A stretch of 64,000 bases of DNA from Streptomyces sp. Root431 (GTDB lineage Bacteria; Actinomycetota; Actinomycetes; Streptomycetales; Streptomycetaceae). Positions 1-9,009 of this stretch are shown one piece after another (position 1 is the first letter of the stretch; each line of letters starts with the position of its first letter). Under the pieces are notes generated by a model. The model did not search any database and had not been told where the DNA came from. It saw only the letters and a program-made list of their open reading frames with translations. The position numbers were made by a program, and so were the translations under genes. The stretch is from the NCBI RefSeq assembly GCF_001426585.1, contig NZ_LMEI01000009.1:844247-908246 (forward strand), given 5' to 3'.

Positions 1-519
1 CAGCCGCACGAGATCGCGCCCTACGGCCAGTACTGGGCCGACTGGGCCGTGACCTCGGGCGATTGGATCCAGCGGGGCGGCACGAACCAGGCCTGGCCGT
101 ACGACTACGCCGTGCTGCACGTGCAGCCCGAGCGGGGCGGCAAGTCGCTGGAGGAGACCGTCGGCGCCGCACTGCCGGTCGACTTCTCCGCTCCGTCGGC
201 CGCGCAGGCCGGGACGATGGGCGCCTGGGGCTACCCGCAGGCTCCGCCGTACAACGGTCTGATCATGCACAAGTGCCTCGACCGCGCGACGCGGCTCACC
301 ACGGCTCCGGCCACGCCGACGATGTACCGGATCGGCTGCACGATGACCGCCGGTTCCTCGGGCGGCGGCTGGTTCCGTGTGCTGCCGAACGGGAAGACGG
401 CGCTCGTGTCGAACACCTCGATCGGCCCGGCCGGCAGCAACGGCTGGCTCGCCGGACCGCAGCTGGGCAAGGGCGCCAAGGCTGCCCACGAGATGGTCAG
501 CAAGAAGTTCGCCCGCTGA
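1..519 (+). CDS. secreted trypsin-like serine protease, 5'-truncated
   Basis: The frame is open from the first base of the window, so only the last 172 residues are seen; the start, signal peptide and catalytic His lie upstream. The visible part carries the Asp region (PYDYAVLHV) and the nucleophile motif TAGSSGGGW with Ser in the usual GxSGG context, as in chymotrypsin-fold (S1) proteases. A GTG at 49 is internal and not a credible start. Streptomyces secrete many such peptidases; the substrate cannot be inferred. It converges on hflX, and a strong hairpin separates the two genes. Confidence 0.8.
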   Translation, partial: QPHEIAPYGQYWADWAVTSGDWIQRGGTNQAWPYDYAVLHVQPERGGKSLEETVGAALPVDFSAPSAAQAGTMGAWGYPQAPPYNGLIMHKCLDRATRLTTAPATPTMYRIGCTMTAGSSGGGWFRVLPNGKTALVSNTSIGPAGSNGWLAGPQLGKGAKAAHEMVSKKFAR

Positions 520-552
520 CCCGAGCGATCGCACCGCAGGACGTCCATGACC

Positions 553-598
553 GAGGGCGCTGTCCTCCTCCCCCGAACAGGAGGAGGACAGCGCCCTC
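553..598. terminator. bidirectional hairpin terminator
   Basis: A perfect 18-bp inverted repeat (553-570 with 581-598) has a 10-nt loop. It sits between the stop codons of two convergent genes, the serine protease and hflX. No T-tract follows, which is usual for Streptomyces terminators. Confidence 0.85.
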
Positions 599-621
599 AG
601 TGCGTGCCGTGGATCAGTGCG

Positions 622-2115
622 TCAGTGCGCGGCGGGAACGTACGGCGCGAGCATCGCCGCCAGCTCCTCGTGCACCCGCGCCTTGAGCAGGGTGCCCTCC
701 GGGGTGTGCTCCTCGGACTGCACCTCGCCTTCGGCGTGCACCCGCGAGACGAGACCGCCCTGCGTGTACGGCACGAGGGCCTCCAGCTCGACCTCGGGGC
801 GCGGCAGTTCGGCGTCGATGAGCGCGAGCAGCTGCTCGATGCCCTGGCCCGAGCGGGCCGAGACGGCGATGGAGTGCTTCTCCATCCGCAGCAGGCGCTG
901 GAGGACCAACGGGTCCGCCGCGTCCGCCTTGTTGACGACGACGATCTCCTTGACGTTCACCGCGCCGACGTCCCGGAAGACCTCGCGCACGGCGGCCAGC
1001 TGCTCCTCCGGGGCGGGGTGGGAGCCGTCCACCACGTGCAGGATGAGGTCGGAGTCGCCGACCTCCTCCATGGTGGAGCGGAACGCCTCGACCAGGTGGT
1101 GCGGCAGGTGCCGGACGAAGCCGACGGTGTCGGCCAGGGTGTAGACCCGGCCGGTGGGCGTCTCGGCCCGGCGCACGGTCGGGTCGAGGGTGGCGAACAG
1201 GGCGTTCTCCACGAGGACGCCCGCGCCGGTGAGGCGGTTGAGCAGGGAGGACTTGCCGGCGTTGGTGTATCCGGCGATGGCGACCGACGGCACCTTGTTG
1301 CGACGGCGCTCCTGGCGCTTGATGTCGCGGCCGGTCTTCATCTCCGCGATCTCCCGGCGCATCTTCGCCATCTTCTCGCGGATGCGGCGCCGGTCGGTCT
1401 CGATCTTGGTCTCACCGGGACCGCGGGTGGCCATGCCGCCACCGCCGCCGCCGCCCATCTGACGGGACAGCGACTGGCCCCAGCCTCGCAGTCGCGGCAG
1501 CATGTACTGCATCTGCGCGAGCGCGACCTGCGCCTTGCCCTCTCGGGACTTGGCGTGCTGGGCGAAGATGTCGAGGATGAGGGCGGTCCGGTCGACCACC
1601 TTCACCTTGACGACGTCTTCGAGGGCGATGAGCTGGCCGGGGCTGAGCTCGCCGTCGCAGACGACGGTATCGGCGCCGGTCTCGACCACGATGTCGCGCA
1701 GCTCGCGTGCCTTGCCGGAGCCGATGAAGGTCGCCGGGTCCGGCTTGTCACGGCGCTGGATCACGCCGTCGAGCACGAGGGCGCCCGCCGTCTCGGCGAG
1801 GGCCGCGAGCTCCGCCAGGGAGTTCTCCGCGTCCTGCACGGTCCCCGAGGTCCAGACGCCGACCAGCACGACGCGCTCCAGGCGCAGCTGGCGGTACTCG
1901 ACCTCGGTGACGTCCTCGAGCTCGGTGGAGAGGCCCGCGACGCGGCGCAGGGCCGCGCGCTCGGAGCGGTCGAACTGCTCGCCGTCCCGCTCTCCGTCGA
2001 TCTCGTGGCTCCAGGCGACGTCCTCTTCCATCAGGGCATCGGCCCGAAGGCTCTCGGTACGGCTCGTCTCCGCGAAGCTCTGCTCGTCCTGGGAAGGGGA
2101 AGAAGAGGAGGTCAT
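622..2115 (-). CDS. hflX: GTPase HflX
   Basis: 497-residue ribosome-associated GTPase that splits stalled or hibernating 70S ribosomes under stress. The N-terminal HflX nucleotide-binding domain spans about residues 75-215, followed by a poly-Gly loop (221-227) and a helical linker. The G domain has G1 GYTNAGKS (282-289), G3 DTVGF (329-333) and G4 NKAD (395-398). The ATG is preceded by AGGA at 5-nt spacing. The first 60 residues are an acidic, low-conservation extension seen in other Streptomyces HflX. Downstream is the bidirectional terminator; upstream is the M1 peptidase, also leftward. Family assignment is very secure. Confidence 0.97.
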   Translation of the reverse strand: MTSSSSPSQDEQSFAETSRTESLRADALMEEDVAWSHEIDGERDGEQFDRSERAALRRVAGLSTELEDVTEVEYRQLRLERVVLVGVWTSGTVQDAENSLAELAALAETAGALVLDGVIQRRDKPDPATFIGSGKARELRDIVVETGADTVVCDGELSPGQLIALEDVVKVKVVDRTALILDIFAQHAKSREGKAQVALAQMQYMLPRLRGWGQSLSRQMGGGGGGGMATRGPGETKIETDRRRIREKMAKMRREIAEMKTGRDIKRQERRRNKVPSVAIAGYTNAGKSSLLNRLTGAGVLVENALFATLDPTVRRAETPTGRVYTLADTVGFVRHLPHHLVEAFRSTMEEVGDSDLILHVVDGSHPAPEEQLAAVREVFRDVGAVNVKEIVVVNKADAADPLVLQRLLRMEKHSIAVSARSGQGIEQLLALIDAELPRPEVELEALVPYTQGGLVSRVHAEGEVQSEEHTPEGTLLKARVHEELAAMLAPYVPAAH

Positions 2116-2147
2116 TGGGTCCTAACGTCGAATGACGTCGCCTGACA

Positions 2148-2175
2148 GCGACGAAGATGAATCTGTATTCGTCGC
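2148..2175. promoter_or_regulatory. inverted repeat upstream of hflX
   Basis: Two perfect 8-bp arms (GCGACGAA and TTCGTCGC) are separated by 12 nt, 33 nt upstream of the hflX start. It could be an operator or a 5'-leader hairpin. No known consensus is recognised, so the function is inference only. Confidence 0.35.
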
Positions 2176-2255
2176 AACGCGTGACGGCACCGGAAGATTC
2201 CCGGTTCCGGCCGCGTCGCCGACCTGACGATGGTGGCACGGCCCTGGCGGGCCCG

Positions 2256-3746
2256 TCACCCGGGTTTCGGCGTGTTCCTCGCGGCTTCGACCGGGAGCGA
2301 GCGCCAGTCGGGGTGCCCGGGCATGGGCGGGGTCTTCGCCGCGTACAGCCAGTCACGGAAGAAGGCGGTGAGGTCCCGGCCGGCGATCGCGGAGGCCAGG
2401 GCGGTGAAGTCGGCGGTGGTGGCGGTGGAGTCCCGGTGGTCGGCGACCCAGCGGCGCTCCAGGCGCCGGAAGGCCTCGGTGCCGATCTCCTGGCGGAGCG
2501 CGTAGAGGACGAGGGCGCTGCCGTCGTAGACGACGGGCCGGAAGAGGCTGATCTTGTGACCGGGCGAGGGCGGCTCGGGCGCGGCGGGCGGGCCGCCGTC
2601 GGCGCGCCACTCGTCGGAGGCCGCGTAGGCCGCCTTCATGCGCCGCTCCATGGACTTTCCGGCCTTCTCCTCCGCGTACAGCGCCTCGTACCAGCTCGCG
2701 TGTCCTTCGTTGAGCCAGAGGTCGGACCAGGTGCGGGGCGAGACGCTGTCGCCGAACCACTGGTGGGCCAGCTCGTGCACCATGATCGATTCGATGTACC
2801 ACTCGGGGTAGCCGGGCTCCGTGAAGATGCCGCGCTCGAAGAGGGAGAGGGTCTGCGTCTCCAGCTCGAAGCCCGTGTCGGCGTCGGCGACGAGCACGCC
2901 GTACGTCTCGAAGGGGTACGGGCCGACCTGCCGCTCCATCCACTCCAGGTGGCCGGGGGTCTTGCGCAGCCAGGGCTCCATCAGCTTCCGGTCGGCGGTC
3001 CGCACGACGTCCCGTACGGGCAGGCCGCGGGGGCCGGTCCGGTGCACGACGGTGGAGCTGCCGATGGAGATCTGGGCGAGCTCGGTGGCCATGGGGTGGT
3101 GGGAGCGGTACGTCCAGGTGGTGGTGGCGCCGTGCTCGACGCGGCCTGCGGGCAGACCGTTGGCGACGGCGGTGAGCGCGCTGGGGGCGGTGATCCGGAA
3201 GGTGAAGTACGCCTTGTCGGCGGGGTGGTCGTTGGACGGGAAGACGCGGTGGGCGGCGTCCGCCTGGTTGGCCATGGCGAGGCCGTCGCCGGTCCGGACC
3301 CAGCCGCCGGTGTCGGCGGGGCCGGTGGGGTCGCTGGTGTGCGTGATGGTGATCTCGATCGGCTCGCCGGCGTCGATCGGCACGGCGGGGGTGACGACCA
3401 GGTCCTCGCCGCTGCTCGCGAAGGAGGCCGGCAGGTCGTCGACGGTGACGGCGGAGACGGTCCCGTGGGTGAAGTCGAGGTTGAGCCGTTCCAGGTCCTC
3501 GGTGGCGAGGGCGTCGATCCGGGTCACGGCGGCGAGCGGCTTCGTGTTGACGCCCGGATAGGTGAGGTCGAGGTCGTACGCGAGGACGTCGTAGCCGGGG
3601 TTGCCGAGGTGCGGGAAGAGCGGGTCGCCGATGCCGAGGGGTGCCGGGGCGGGCAGCGCGGCGGCGATGAGCCCGGTCGAGGCGGCGACGAGGACGGCTG
3701 CGCGCAGCCACCGGGCGCGGCGCAGGGGGTTTCGGACGAGCGGCAT
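2256..3746 (-). CDS. M1 family metallopeptidase, exported
   Basis: 496-residue zinc aminopeptidase-like protein. A basic N-terminus and hydrophobic segment (about residues 14-35) form a signal peptide or anchor, so it acts outside the membrane. The zinc site is complete: HELAHQ (324-329) plus the second Glu in WLNEGHA (E347). The usual GAMEN exopeptidase motif is replaced by GFELETQ, as in many actinobacterial M1 proteins. It is shorter than full aminopeptidase N because the C-terminal helical domains are absent, as expected for this secreted subgroup. It lies between rshA and hflX, all leftward; peptide substrates are unknown. Confidence 0.92.
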   Translation of the reverse strand: MPLVRNPLRRARWLRAAVLVAASTGLIAAALPAPAPLGIGDPLFPHLGNPGYDVLAYDLDLTYPGVNTKPLAAVTRIDALATEDLERLNLDFTHGTVSAVTVDDLPASFASSGEDLVVTPAVPIDAGEPIEITITHTSDPTGPADTGGWVRTGDGLAMANQADAAHRVFPSNDHPADKAYFTFRITAPSALTAVANGLPAGRVEHGATTTWTYRSHHPMATELAQISIGSSTVVHRTGPRGLPVRDVVRTADRKLMEPWLRKTPGHLEWMERQVGPYPFETYGVLVADADTGFELETQTLSLFERGIFTEPGYPEWYIESIMVHELAHQWFGDSVSPRTWSDLWLNEGHASWYEALYAEEKAGKSMERRMKAAYAASDEWRADGGPPAAPEPPSPGHKISLFRPVVYDGSALVLYALRQEIGTEAFRRLERRWVADHRDSTATTADFTALASAIAGRDLTAFFRDWLYAAKTPPMPGHPDWRSLPVEAARNTPKPG

Positions 3747-3858
3747 GGGCCAGGCCTTTCCGGAGGACTGGCCCTACGGCTACCAGGGGTTTCCCCGCTC
3801 CTCCGGGCGGCGCGCTCGCCCACCACCCGAAGGAGGTCACGTCACGGGGTCGGGTCAG

Positions 3859-3934
3859 GCGGTCGCGTCATGCAGTCGAATCATGCGGTCGCGTCATGCG
3901 GTCCGGTCGTTCGTTCCGGTCGTTCGTTCCGGTT
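3859..3934. repeat. 13-bp tandem repeat
   Basis: About 5.8 imperfect copies of a 13-bp unit, GCGGTCGCGTCAT in the first copies changing to CCGGTCGTTCGTT in the last. It lies in the 198-bp gap between rshA (stop at 3945) and the M1 peptidase start. The period is not a multiple of three, which fits a non-coding role. Confidence 0.75.
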
Positions 3935-3944
3935 CTGGGGCACG

Positions 3945-6161
3945 TCACGTCTCGCGCGGCTCGGTCGTCCTCCGGCGGCGGGCTCGGTTCACGTCGTACA
4001 CCCCCGGTACGTCCCGCATGGCCCGCATCAGGGCGGGGAGCCCGGCCGCGTCGGGGAGGTGGAGGGTGTACGTGTGGCGGACCCGCTGTTCGCTGGGCGG
4101 CTCGACGGTCGCGGAGACGACGGCGGCCCCGGCGGTGGCGATGGCCTCGGTGAGGTCGGCGAGGAGACGCGGCCGGCCGAAGGACTCGGCGACGAGGGTG
4201 ACCCGGCACTGGGCGGTGTCGCCCCAGCGGACGGCGACGGGCTCGCGGCCCACCGCGCGCATGGTCTCGACGGCCGCGCAGCCGGCCCGGTGCACGGTGA
4301 CCGAGCCGCCGCGGACGCGGAATCCGGTGATCTCGTCGGGCGGTACGGGCGTGCAACAGCCGGCGGGGCGTACGGCGGCGGGCGGCTCGCCCTCCAGGTC
4401 GGCGTGGAGCTCGGCGCCGGAGCGCCGGTCGGCGGTGACGTTGACCTGGGGCCGGGGGCCCGCGTCCGCGGGGGCCGCGGCGGCCTCGGGGTGGGCCTGG
4501 AGCCAGCCGGTGATCGCGATCCGGGCGGCGGCGGTACGGGCGTGGTCGAGCCACTCGGGAGAGGGCCCTGAGACGGACCCGGACGCGGAGGGCGTGTCCT
4601 GGGAGAGCAGCAGCTGGACGGTGTCCCCGTCGCCGAGGACGGTGCTCAGGGGGGCGAGGCGGCCGTTGACCCGCGCTCCGAGGCAGCCGTGGGCGGCCTC
4701 GCCGTGCTGCGCGTAGGCGGCGTCCACGCAGCTGGCTCCGGCGGGCAGGCTGATCGTGCCCGGGGTGCCGCCGTCGGCGCGGAAGACGGTGATCTCGTCG
4801 TCCTCGGCGAGGTGGGCGCGGAGCGAGCTCCAGAAGGTGTCGGGGTCGGGGGCGGACTGCTGCCAGTCGAGGAGCCGGGAGAGCCAGCCGGGGCGGGTGG
4901 GGTCGACGCGCTCGCCGTCCTCGGGCTGCGGGTCGGGGGCGAGGGCGCGCTGCCCGGTGGGGGGCGTCGGGCCGGCGTACGGTTCCTGGCCCGCGTACGG
5001 ATTGCCGAGGGCGACGACTCCGGCCTCGGCGACCGTGTGCATCCGATGGGTCCGGATGAGGATCTCGGCCACGGCCCCGTCGGGGGCGGCGATCGCGGTG
5101 TGCAGGGACTGGTAGAGGTTGAACTTGGGGACCGCGATGAAGTCCTTGAACTCGGAGATCACCGGGGTGAAGCAGGTGTGGAGCTCGCCCAGGACCCCGT
5201 AGCAGTCGGCGTCCTCGGCGACGAGGACGAGAAGCCGTCCGAAGTCGCAGCCGCGCAGGTCGCCGCGCTTGAGGCGGACGCGGTGCACGGAGACGAAGTG
5301 CCGTGGCCGGACGAGGACCTCGGCGCCGATGCCGGCTTCGCGGAGGACGGCGCCGACCTGCTCGGCCACAGCGTCCAGCGCGTCCACCGCGTGGGAGTTG
5401 TCGGCGATGAGCCTGCGGGTGTTCTCGTACTCCTCGGGGTGGAGGATCGCGAAGACGAGGTCCTCGAGCTCGGTCTTGAGGGCCTGGACGCCGAGCCGTT
5501 CGGCGAGCGGGATGAGGAAGTCCCGGGTGACCTTCGCGATCCTGGCCTGTTTCTCGGGCCGCATCACGCCGAGGGTGCGCATGTTGTGGAGCCGGTCGGC
5601 GAGTTTGATCGACATGACCCGGACGTCGTCGCCGGTGGCGACGAGCATCTTGCGGAAGGTCTCGGGCTCGGCGGCGGCGCCGTAGTCGATCTTCTCCACC
5701 TTGGTGACGCCGTCGACGAGGTAGGCGACTTCGTCGCCGAACTCCCTCCGCACCTGGTCGAGCGTCACCTCGGTGTCCTCGACGGTGTCGTGGAGGAGCG
5801 AGGCGGTGAGGGTCGTGGTCTCCGCGCCGAGTTCGGCGAGGATGAGCGTGACCGCGAGCGGGTGGGTGATGTACGGCTCGCCGCTCTTGCGGAACTGGCC
5901 GCGGTGCGAGGACTCGGCGAGGACGTAGGCCCGGCGGAGGACCGCGAGGTCGGCGTCGGGGTGGTGGGCCCGGTGCGCCTCGGCGACGTGGCTGATGGCG
6001 TCGGGCAGGCGGTCACGGGGAGCCGGTCCCGCGGTGGCGCCGAGCAGGGCGGCGCGGCCGAGGCGGCGCAGGTCGATCCGGGCGCGTCCGCGTCTGCGGG
6101 CGGTCGTGTCGGTGACGGCGGCGTCGGCCGCGCTCACAGGGTTGGTGGCCTCTGCGCTCAT
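3945..6161 (-). CDS. rshA: RelA/SpoT homologue (RshA-type)
   Basis: 738-residue long RSH protein controlling (p)ppGpp. The start at 6161 is chosen because GGAGGT lies just upstream; a 28-residue longer frame has no such site. The HD hydrolase domain is intact (HDTVED at 124-129). The synthetase region (about 275-390) keeps YQSLH (350-354) and the EILIRT glutamate, but the usual DLxGxR segment has become DFGRLLV, losing the Arg, and the AHWxY segment is absent. A TGS domain (about 490-555) and a C-terminal ACT domain follow. By position it matches S. coelicolor rshA, the second RSH beside relA. Hydrolase activity is expected; synthetase activity is less certain from the sequence. dapF lies upstream on the same strand with 191 bp between. 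Confidence 0.93.
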   Translation of the reverse strand: MSAEATNPVSAADAAVTDTTARRRGRARIDLRRLGRAALLGATAGPAPRDRLPDAISHVAEAHRAHHPDADLAVLRRAYVLAESSHRGQFRKSGEPYITHPLAVTLILAELGAETTTLTASLLHDTVEDTEVTLDQVRREFGDEVAYLVDGVTKVEKIDYGAAAEPETFRKMLVATGDDVRVMSIKLADRLHNMRTLGVMRPEKQARIAKVTRDFLIPLAERLGVQALKTELEDLVFAILHPEEYENTRRLIADNSHAVDALDAVAEQVGAVLREAGIGAEVLVRPRHFVSVHRVRLKRGDLRGCDFGRLLVLVAEDADCYGVLGELHTCFTPVISEFKDFIAVPKFNLYQSLHTAIAAPDGAVAEILIRTHRMHTVAEAGVVALGNPYAGQEPYAGPTPPTGQRALAPDPQPEDGERVDPTRPGWLSRLLDWQQSAPDPDTFWSSLRAHLAEDDEITVFRADGGTPGTISLPAGASCVDAAYAQHGEAAHGCLGARVNGRLAPLSTVLGDGDTVQLLLSQDTPSASGSVSGPSPEWLDHARTAAARIAITGWLQAHPEAAAAPADAGPRPQVNVTADRRSGAELHADLEGEPPAAVRPAGCCTPVPPDEITGFRVRGGSVTVHRAGCAAVETMRAVGREPVAVRWGDTAQCRVTLVAESFGRPRLLADLTEAIATAGAAVVSATVEPPSEQRVRHTYTLHLPDAAGLPALMRAMRDVPGVYDVNRARRRRTTEPRET

Positions 6162-6352
6162 GGGGCACCTCCGGCAACGTCGACCGGCGGTGGGCGGGCC
6201 AGGCGTGCCCTGGGGGCCGGTGCTTGATGCTACCGACCCCACCACGTGGCGCAGTCACGCTCTCGCTCAGCGTGAATCGGATCACCCATTCGAGCGACAA
6301 ATCAGTCGTTGACTGTTTCGATTCCCTGCGTTCTTACGGGAACGGACCCGAC

Positions 6353-7255
6353 CTAAACGGACTCGGCGGCAACGGACCCGGTGGGGTCCGACAGCCACGC
6401 CGGGTCGACCGTGCCCTCGGCGACGATGACGGCGGGGCCGGTCATCTCGATCTCGCCGTCGGGGTGCTCGGTGATGACGAGGGTCCCGCCGAGGACGTCG
6501 ACGGTGTACGTGACGGGGGCGCCGCTCGTGGCGGGGTCGGCACCGTCCCGGCGGGCGGTGGCGACGGCGACGGCGCACGCGCCCGTGCCGCAGGAGCGGG
6601 TCTCGGCGGCGCCGCGCTCGTGGACGCGCATGGCGACGTGCCGGGGGCCCCGGTCGGCGACGAACTCGATGTTCACCCCGTCCGGGTAGACCGCGGCGGG
6701 CTCGTAGGGCGGCTCGGTGAAGAGGTTGCCCGCGTGTCCGAGGTCCTCGACGAACGCGACCGCGTGCGGATTGCCCATGTTCACGTTCCGCGCGGGCCAG
6801 CTACGGCCGTCGACGGTGACGGTGACCCCGGCGTCGGACAGGACCGCGCGGCCCATGGAGACGGTGACGGAGCCGTCCTTGTCGAGGTGGACGCGCTTGA
6901 CCCCGCCGCGGGTGGCGACGGCGACCTCGCCGGCGGTGACGTGCCCGGCGTGCTCCAGGTAGCGGGCGAACACCCGCACTCCGTTGCCACACATCTCGGC
7001 GACCGAGCCGTCGGCGTTCCGGTAGTCCATGAACCACTCGGCCTCGTCGGCCAGGTGCCGCACCTCGGGGTGGGCGGCGCTGCGCACGACGTGCAGCAGC
7101 CCGTCCCCGCCGATGCCGGCGCGCCGGTCGCAGAGCCGGGCCACGACGGCCGGGCTCAGCTCGACGGCGTTGTCCGCGTCGGGGACGATCACGAAGTCGT
7201 TCTCGGTGCCGTGGCCCTTGAGGAAGGGGAGCGGCGAGGTCTGCGTGCTGGTCAC
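6353..7255 (-). CDS. dapF: diaminopimelate epimerase
   Basis: 300-residue enzyme converting LL- to meso-diaminopimelate for lysine and peptidoglycan. Both catalytic Cys are present: C89 in MCGNGVR and C222 in SCGTGAC. The GTG start has no Shine-Dalgarno site, but a -10-like TACAGT ends 7 nt upstream, which suggests a leaderless transcript. It is followed by rshA on the same strand. Identification is very secure. Confidence 0.96.
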   Translation of the reverse strand: MTSTQTSPLPFLKGHGTENDFVIVPDADNAVELSPAVVARLCDRRAGIGGDGLLHVVRSAAHPEVRHLADEAEWFMDYRNADGSVAEMCGNGVRVFARYLEHAGHVTAGEVAVATRGGVKRVHLDKDGSVTVSMGRAVLSDAGVTVTVDGRSWPARNVNMGNPHAVAFVEDLGHAGNLFTEPPYEPAAVYPDGVNIEFVADRGPRHVAMRVHERGAAETRSCGTGACAVAVATARRDGADPATSGAPVTYTVDVLGGTLVITEHPDGEIEMTGPAVIVAEGTVDPAWLSDPTGSVAAESV

Positions 7256-7346
7256 GAGATCAACTGTACGGGGCGGGTCCGACAGGCGGCGCGGCCGTCC
7301 ACAGGGCGGGCCGGGCCCGGGCCTCGGAGGCCCACCCCTCAGCGGC

Positions 7347-7823
7347 TCAGCGGAGGCGGGCGACGCGCCAGACGGCCAGGGCGACCAGGACGCCGATCGT
7401 GGCCACGTACAGGCCGAGGACGCGCCAGTCGGGGCGCTCGCCCGAGCCGCGCTGCGGAAGACCGGGCCAGGTGTAGCCGACCTTGCGGGCGGCCATCATG
7501 CCCCAGCCCGCCGCGCAGGAGCTGATCAGCAGTCCGAGCATGGCGAGGACGGCGCCGCCGTCGCCTGAGCCGAAGGCGAGCGGGAAGGCGAACATCAGGG
7601 AGCCGACGGCGGCGAGGGCGACGATCGGGGCGATCTGCCAGATCCGCAGGCGTCGCTGCGGCCTGAGCTCGACCTCGACCTCGTCGGCGTCCACCTCGAC
7701 GGCGGTGCCTTCCGCGTCGTCAGGACCGTCCGGTGTCAGGCCCGGGGCCCCGACCTGGGCTTCGCCCGTCGAGTCGCCCAGGACCGCTTCCTGCTGTTCT
7801 CTGTCGCGAGGGCCGGCCTCCAT
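7347..7823 (-). CDS. small integral membrane protein, unknown function
   Basis: About 158 residues from the ATG at 7823, chosen because GGGGAGG lies 10 nt upstream; a GTG at 7829 or 7853 is possible. The first 60 residues are acidic and Pro/Gly-rich, followed by a basic patch and three predicted membrane segments (two in the middle, one near the C-terminus). It keeps a fixed place between miaA and dapF in Streptomyces as I remember it, but no function is known to me. The divergent termini suggest a cytoplasmic N-terminal tail. Confidence 0.75.
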   Translation of the reverse strand: MEAGPRDREQQEAVLGDSTGEAQVGAPGLTPDGPDDAEGTAVEVDADEVEVELRPQRRLRIWQIAPIVALAAVGSLMFAFPLAFGSGDGGAVLAMLGLLISSCAAGWGMMAARKVGYTWPGLPQRGSGERPDWRVLGLYVATIGVLVALAVWRVARLR

Positions 7824-7931
7824 CGCCACGCGCCCTCCCCACTCGGACTCCACTTGGTCGATCGATGCTCGATGATGGCACGCTCGCGACCGCCTCCATG
7901 ACGAGCAGGGCGTCCCGATGCCATCACGTGA

Positions 7932-8870
7932 TCAGGCTGTAACCGCTCGTTCGACCAACGACAGCGCCTCCCGCGGGAGTTCCCCGCGGTGATCGGCGGC
8001 TCCGCTGAGCCAGTGGACGCGCGGGTCGCGGCGGAACCAGGAGTCCTGGCGGCGGGCGAAGCGCTTGGTGGCGCGCACGGTCTCCGCGCGCGCCTCGTCC
8101 TCGGTGCACTCCCCCGCGAGCGCGGCGAGCACCTGCTGGTAGCCGAGGGCGCGGGCGGCGGTGCGGCCCTCGCGCAGGCCCTGGGCCTCCAGGGTGCGCA
8201 CCTCGTCGACGAGGCCGGCCTCCCACATGCGGTCCACGCGCGCGGCGATCCGCTCGTCCAGCTCGGGGCGGGCGACGTCGACGCCGATCTGGACGGTGTC
8301 GTAGACGGAGTCGGGGCCGGGCAGGTTGGCGGTGAAGGGCTTGCCCGTGATCTCGATGACCTCGAGCGCGCGGACGATGCGGCGTCCGTTGCTGGGCAGG
8401 ATCGCGCGGGCCGCCTCGGGGTCGGCCTCGGCGAGCCGGGCGTGCAGGACGCCGGAGCCGCGCTCTTCCAGTTCGGCCTCCAGCCGGGCCCGGACGGCGG
8501 GGTCGGTGCCGGGGAACTCCAGGGCGTCGACGGCCCCCCGTACGTACAGGCCTGAGCCGCCGACGAGGACCGGGGTGCGGCCCGCGGCGAGCAGCCGGTC
8601 GATCTCGGCGCGGGCCAGGCGCTGGTACTCGGCGACGCTGGCGGCCTCCGTCACGTCCCAGATGTCGAGGAGGTGGTGCGGGACGCCGTCCCGTTCCTCC
8701 ATCGTCAGTTTGGCGGTCCCGATGTCCATCCCCCGGTAGAGCTGCATCGAGTCGGCGTTGACGACCTCGCCGCCGAGCTGTTGGGCCAGAAATACGCCCA
8801 GATCGGACTTTCCGGCCGCAGTGGGACCGACGACGGCGATGACCCGCGGGGCGGGAGCTGCGCTTCTCAC
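7932..8870 (-). CDS. miaA: tRNA dimethylallyltransferase
   Basis: 312-residue enzyme adding dimethylallyl to A37 of tRNAs that read UNN codons, the first step before MiaB. The P-loop GPTAAGKS is near the N-terminus, and the family segments DSMQLYRGMDIGTAK, GGSGLY and FARRQ(D/T)xWF are visible. The start is the GTG at 8870, which gives the usual family length and begins just before the P-loop strand; a frame extending to 8987 lacks family similarity. A GGAGG lies 14 nt upstream, further than ideal. miaB, which acts on the same nucleotide, is 1.9 kb away on the same strand. Confidence 0.95.
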   Translation of the reverse strand: MRSAAPAPRVIAVVGPTAAGKSDLGVFLAQQLGGEVVNADSMQLYRGMDIGTAKLTMEERDGVPHHLLDIWDVTEAASVAEYQRLARAEIDRLLAAGRTPVLVGGSGLYVRGAVDALEFPGTDPAVRARLEAELEERGSGVLHARLAEADPEAARAILPSNGRRIVRALEVIEITGKPFTANLPGPDSVYDTVQIGVDVARPELDERIAARVDRMWEAGLVDEVRTLEAQGLREGRTAARALGYQQVLAALAGECTEDEARAETVRATKRFARRQDSWFRRDPRVHWLSGAADHRGELPREALSLVERAVTA

Positions 8871-9009
8871 CGCACCAGTCTCGCAAACCTCCCGACCCGT
8901 CCCCGAATGAGCTACGTGACGACCCCCATCCGGCTTCGTTGCCTGTTGCGAGGTTCCGGCCGTCGATCGCCGCCGAGCCCCTCCCATCCGAGTACGCTAT
9001 GGAGTGAAT

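Noticed and set aside
547..2145. 532-codon frame opposite hflX, and 804-codon frame opposite the M1 peptidase and rshA (2157-4571)
   Set aside because: Both are shadows of well-identified minus-strand genes; no domain, no ribosome site, repetitive Gly/Arg/Leu composition.
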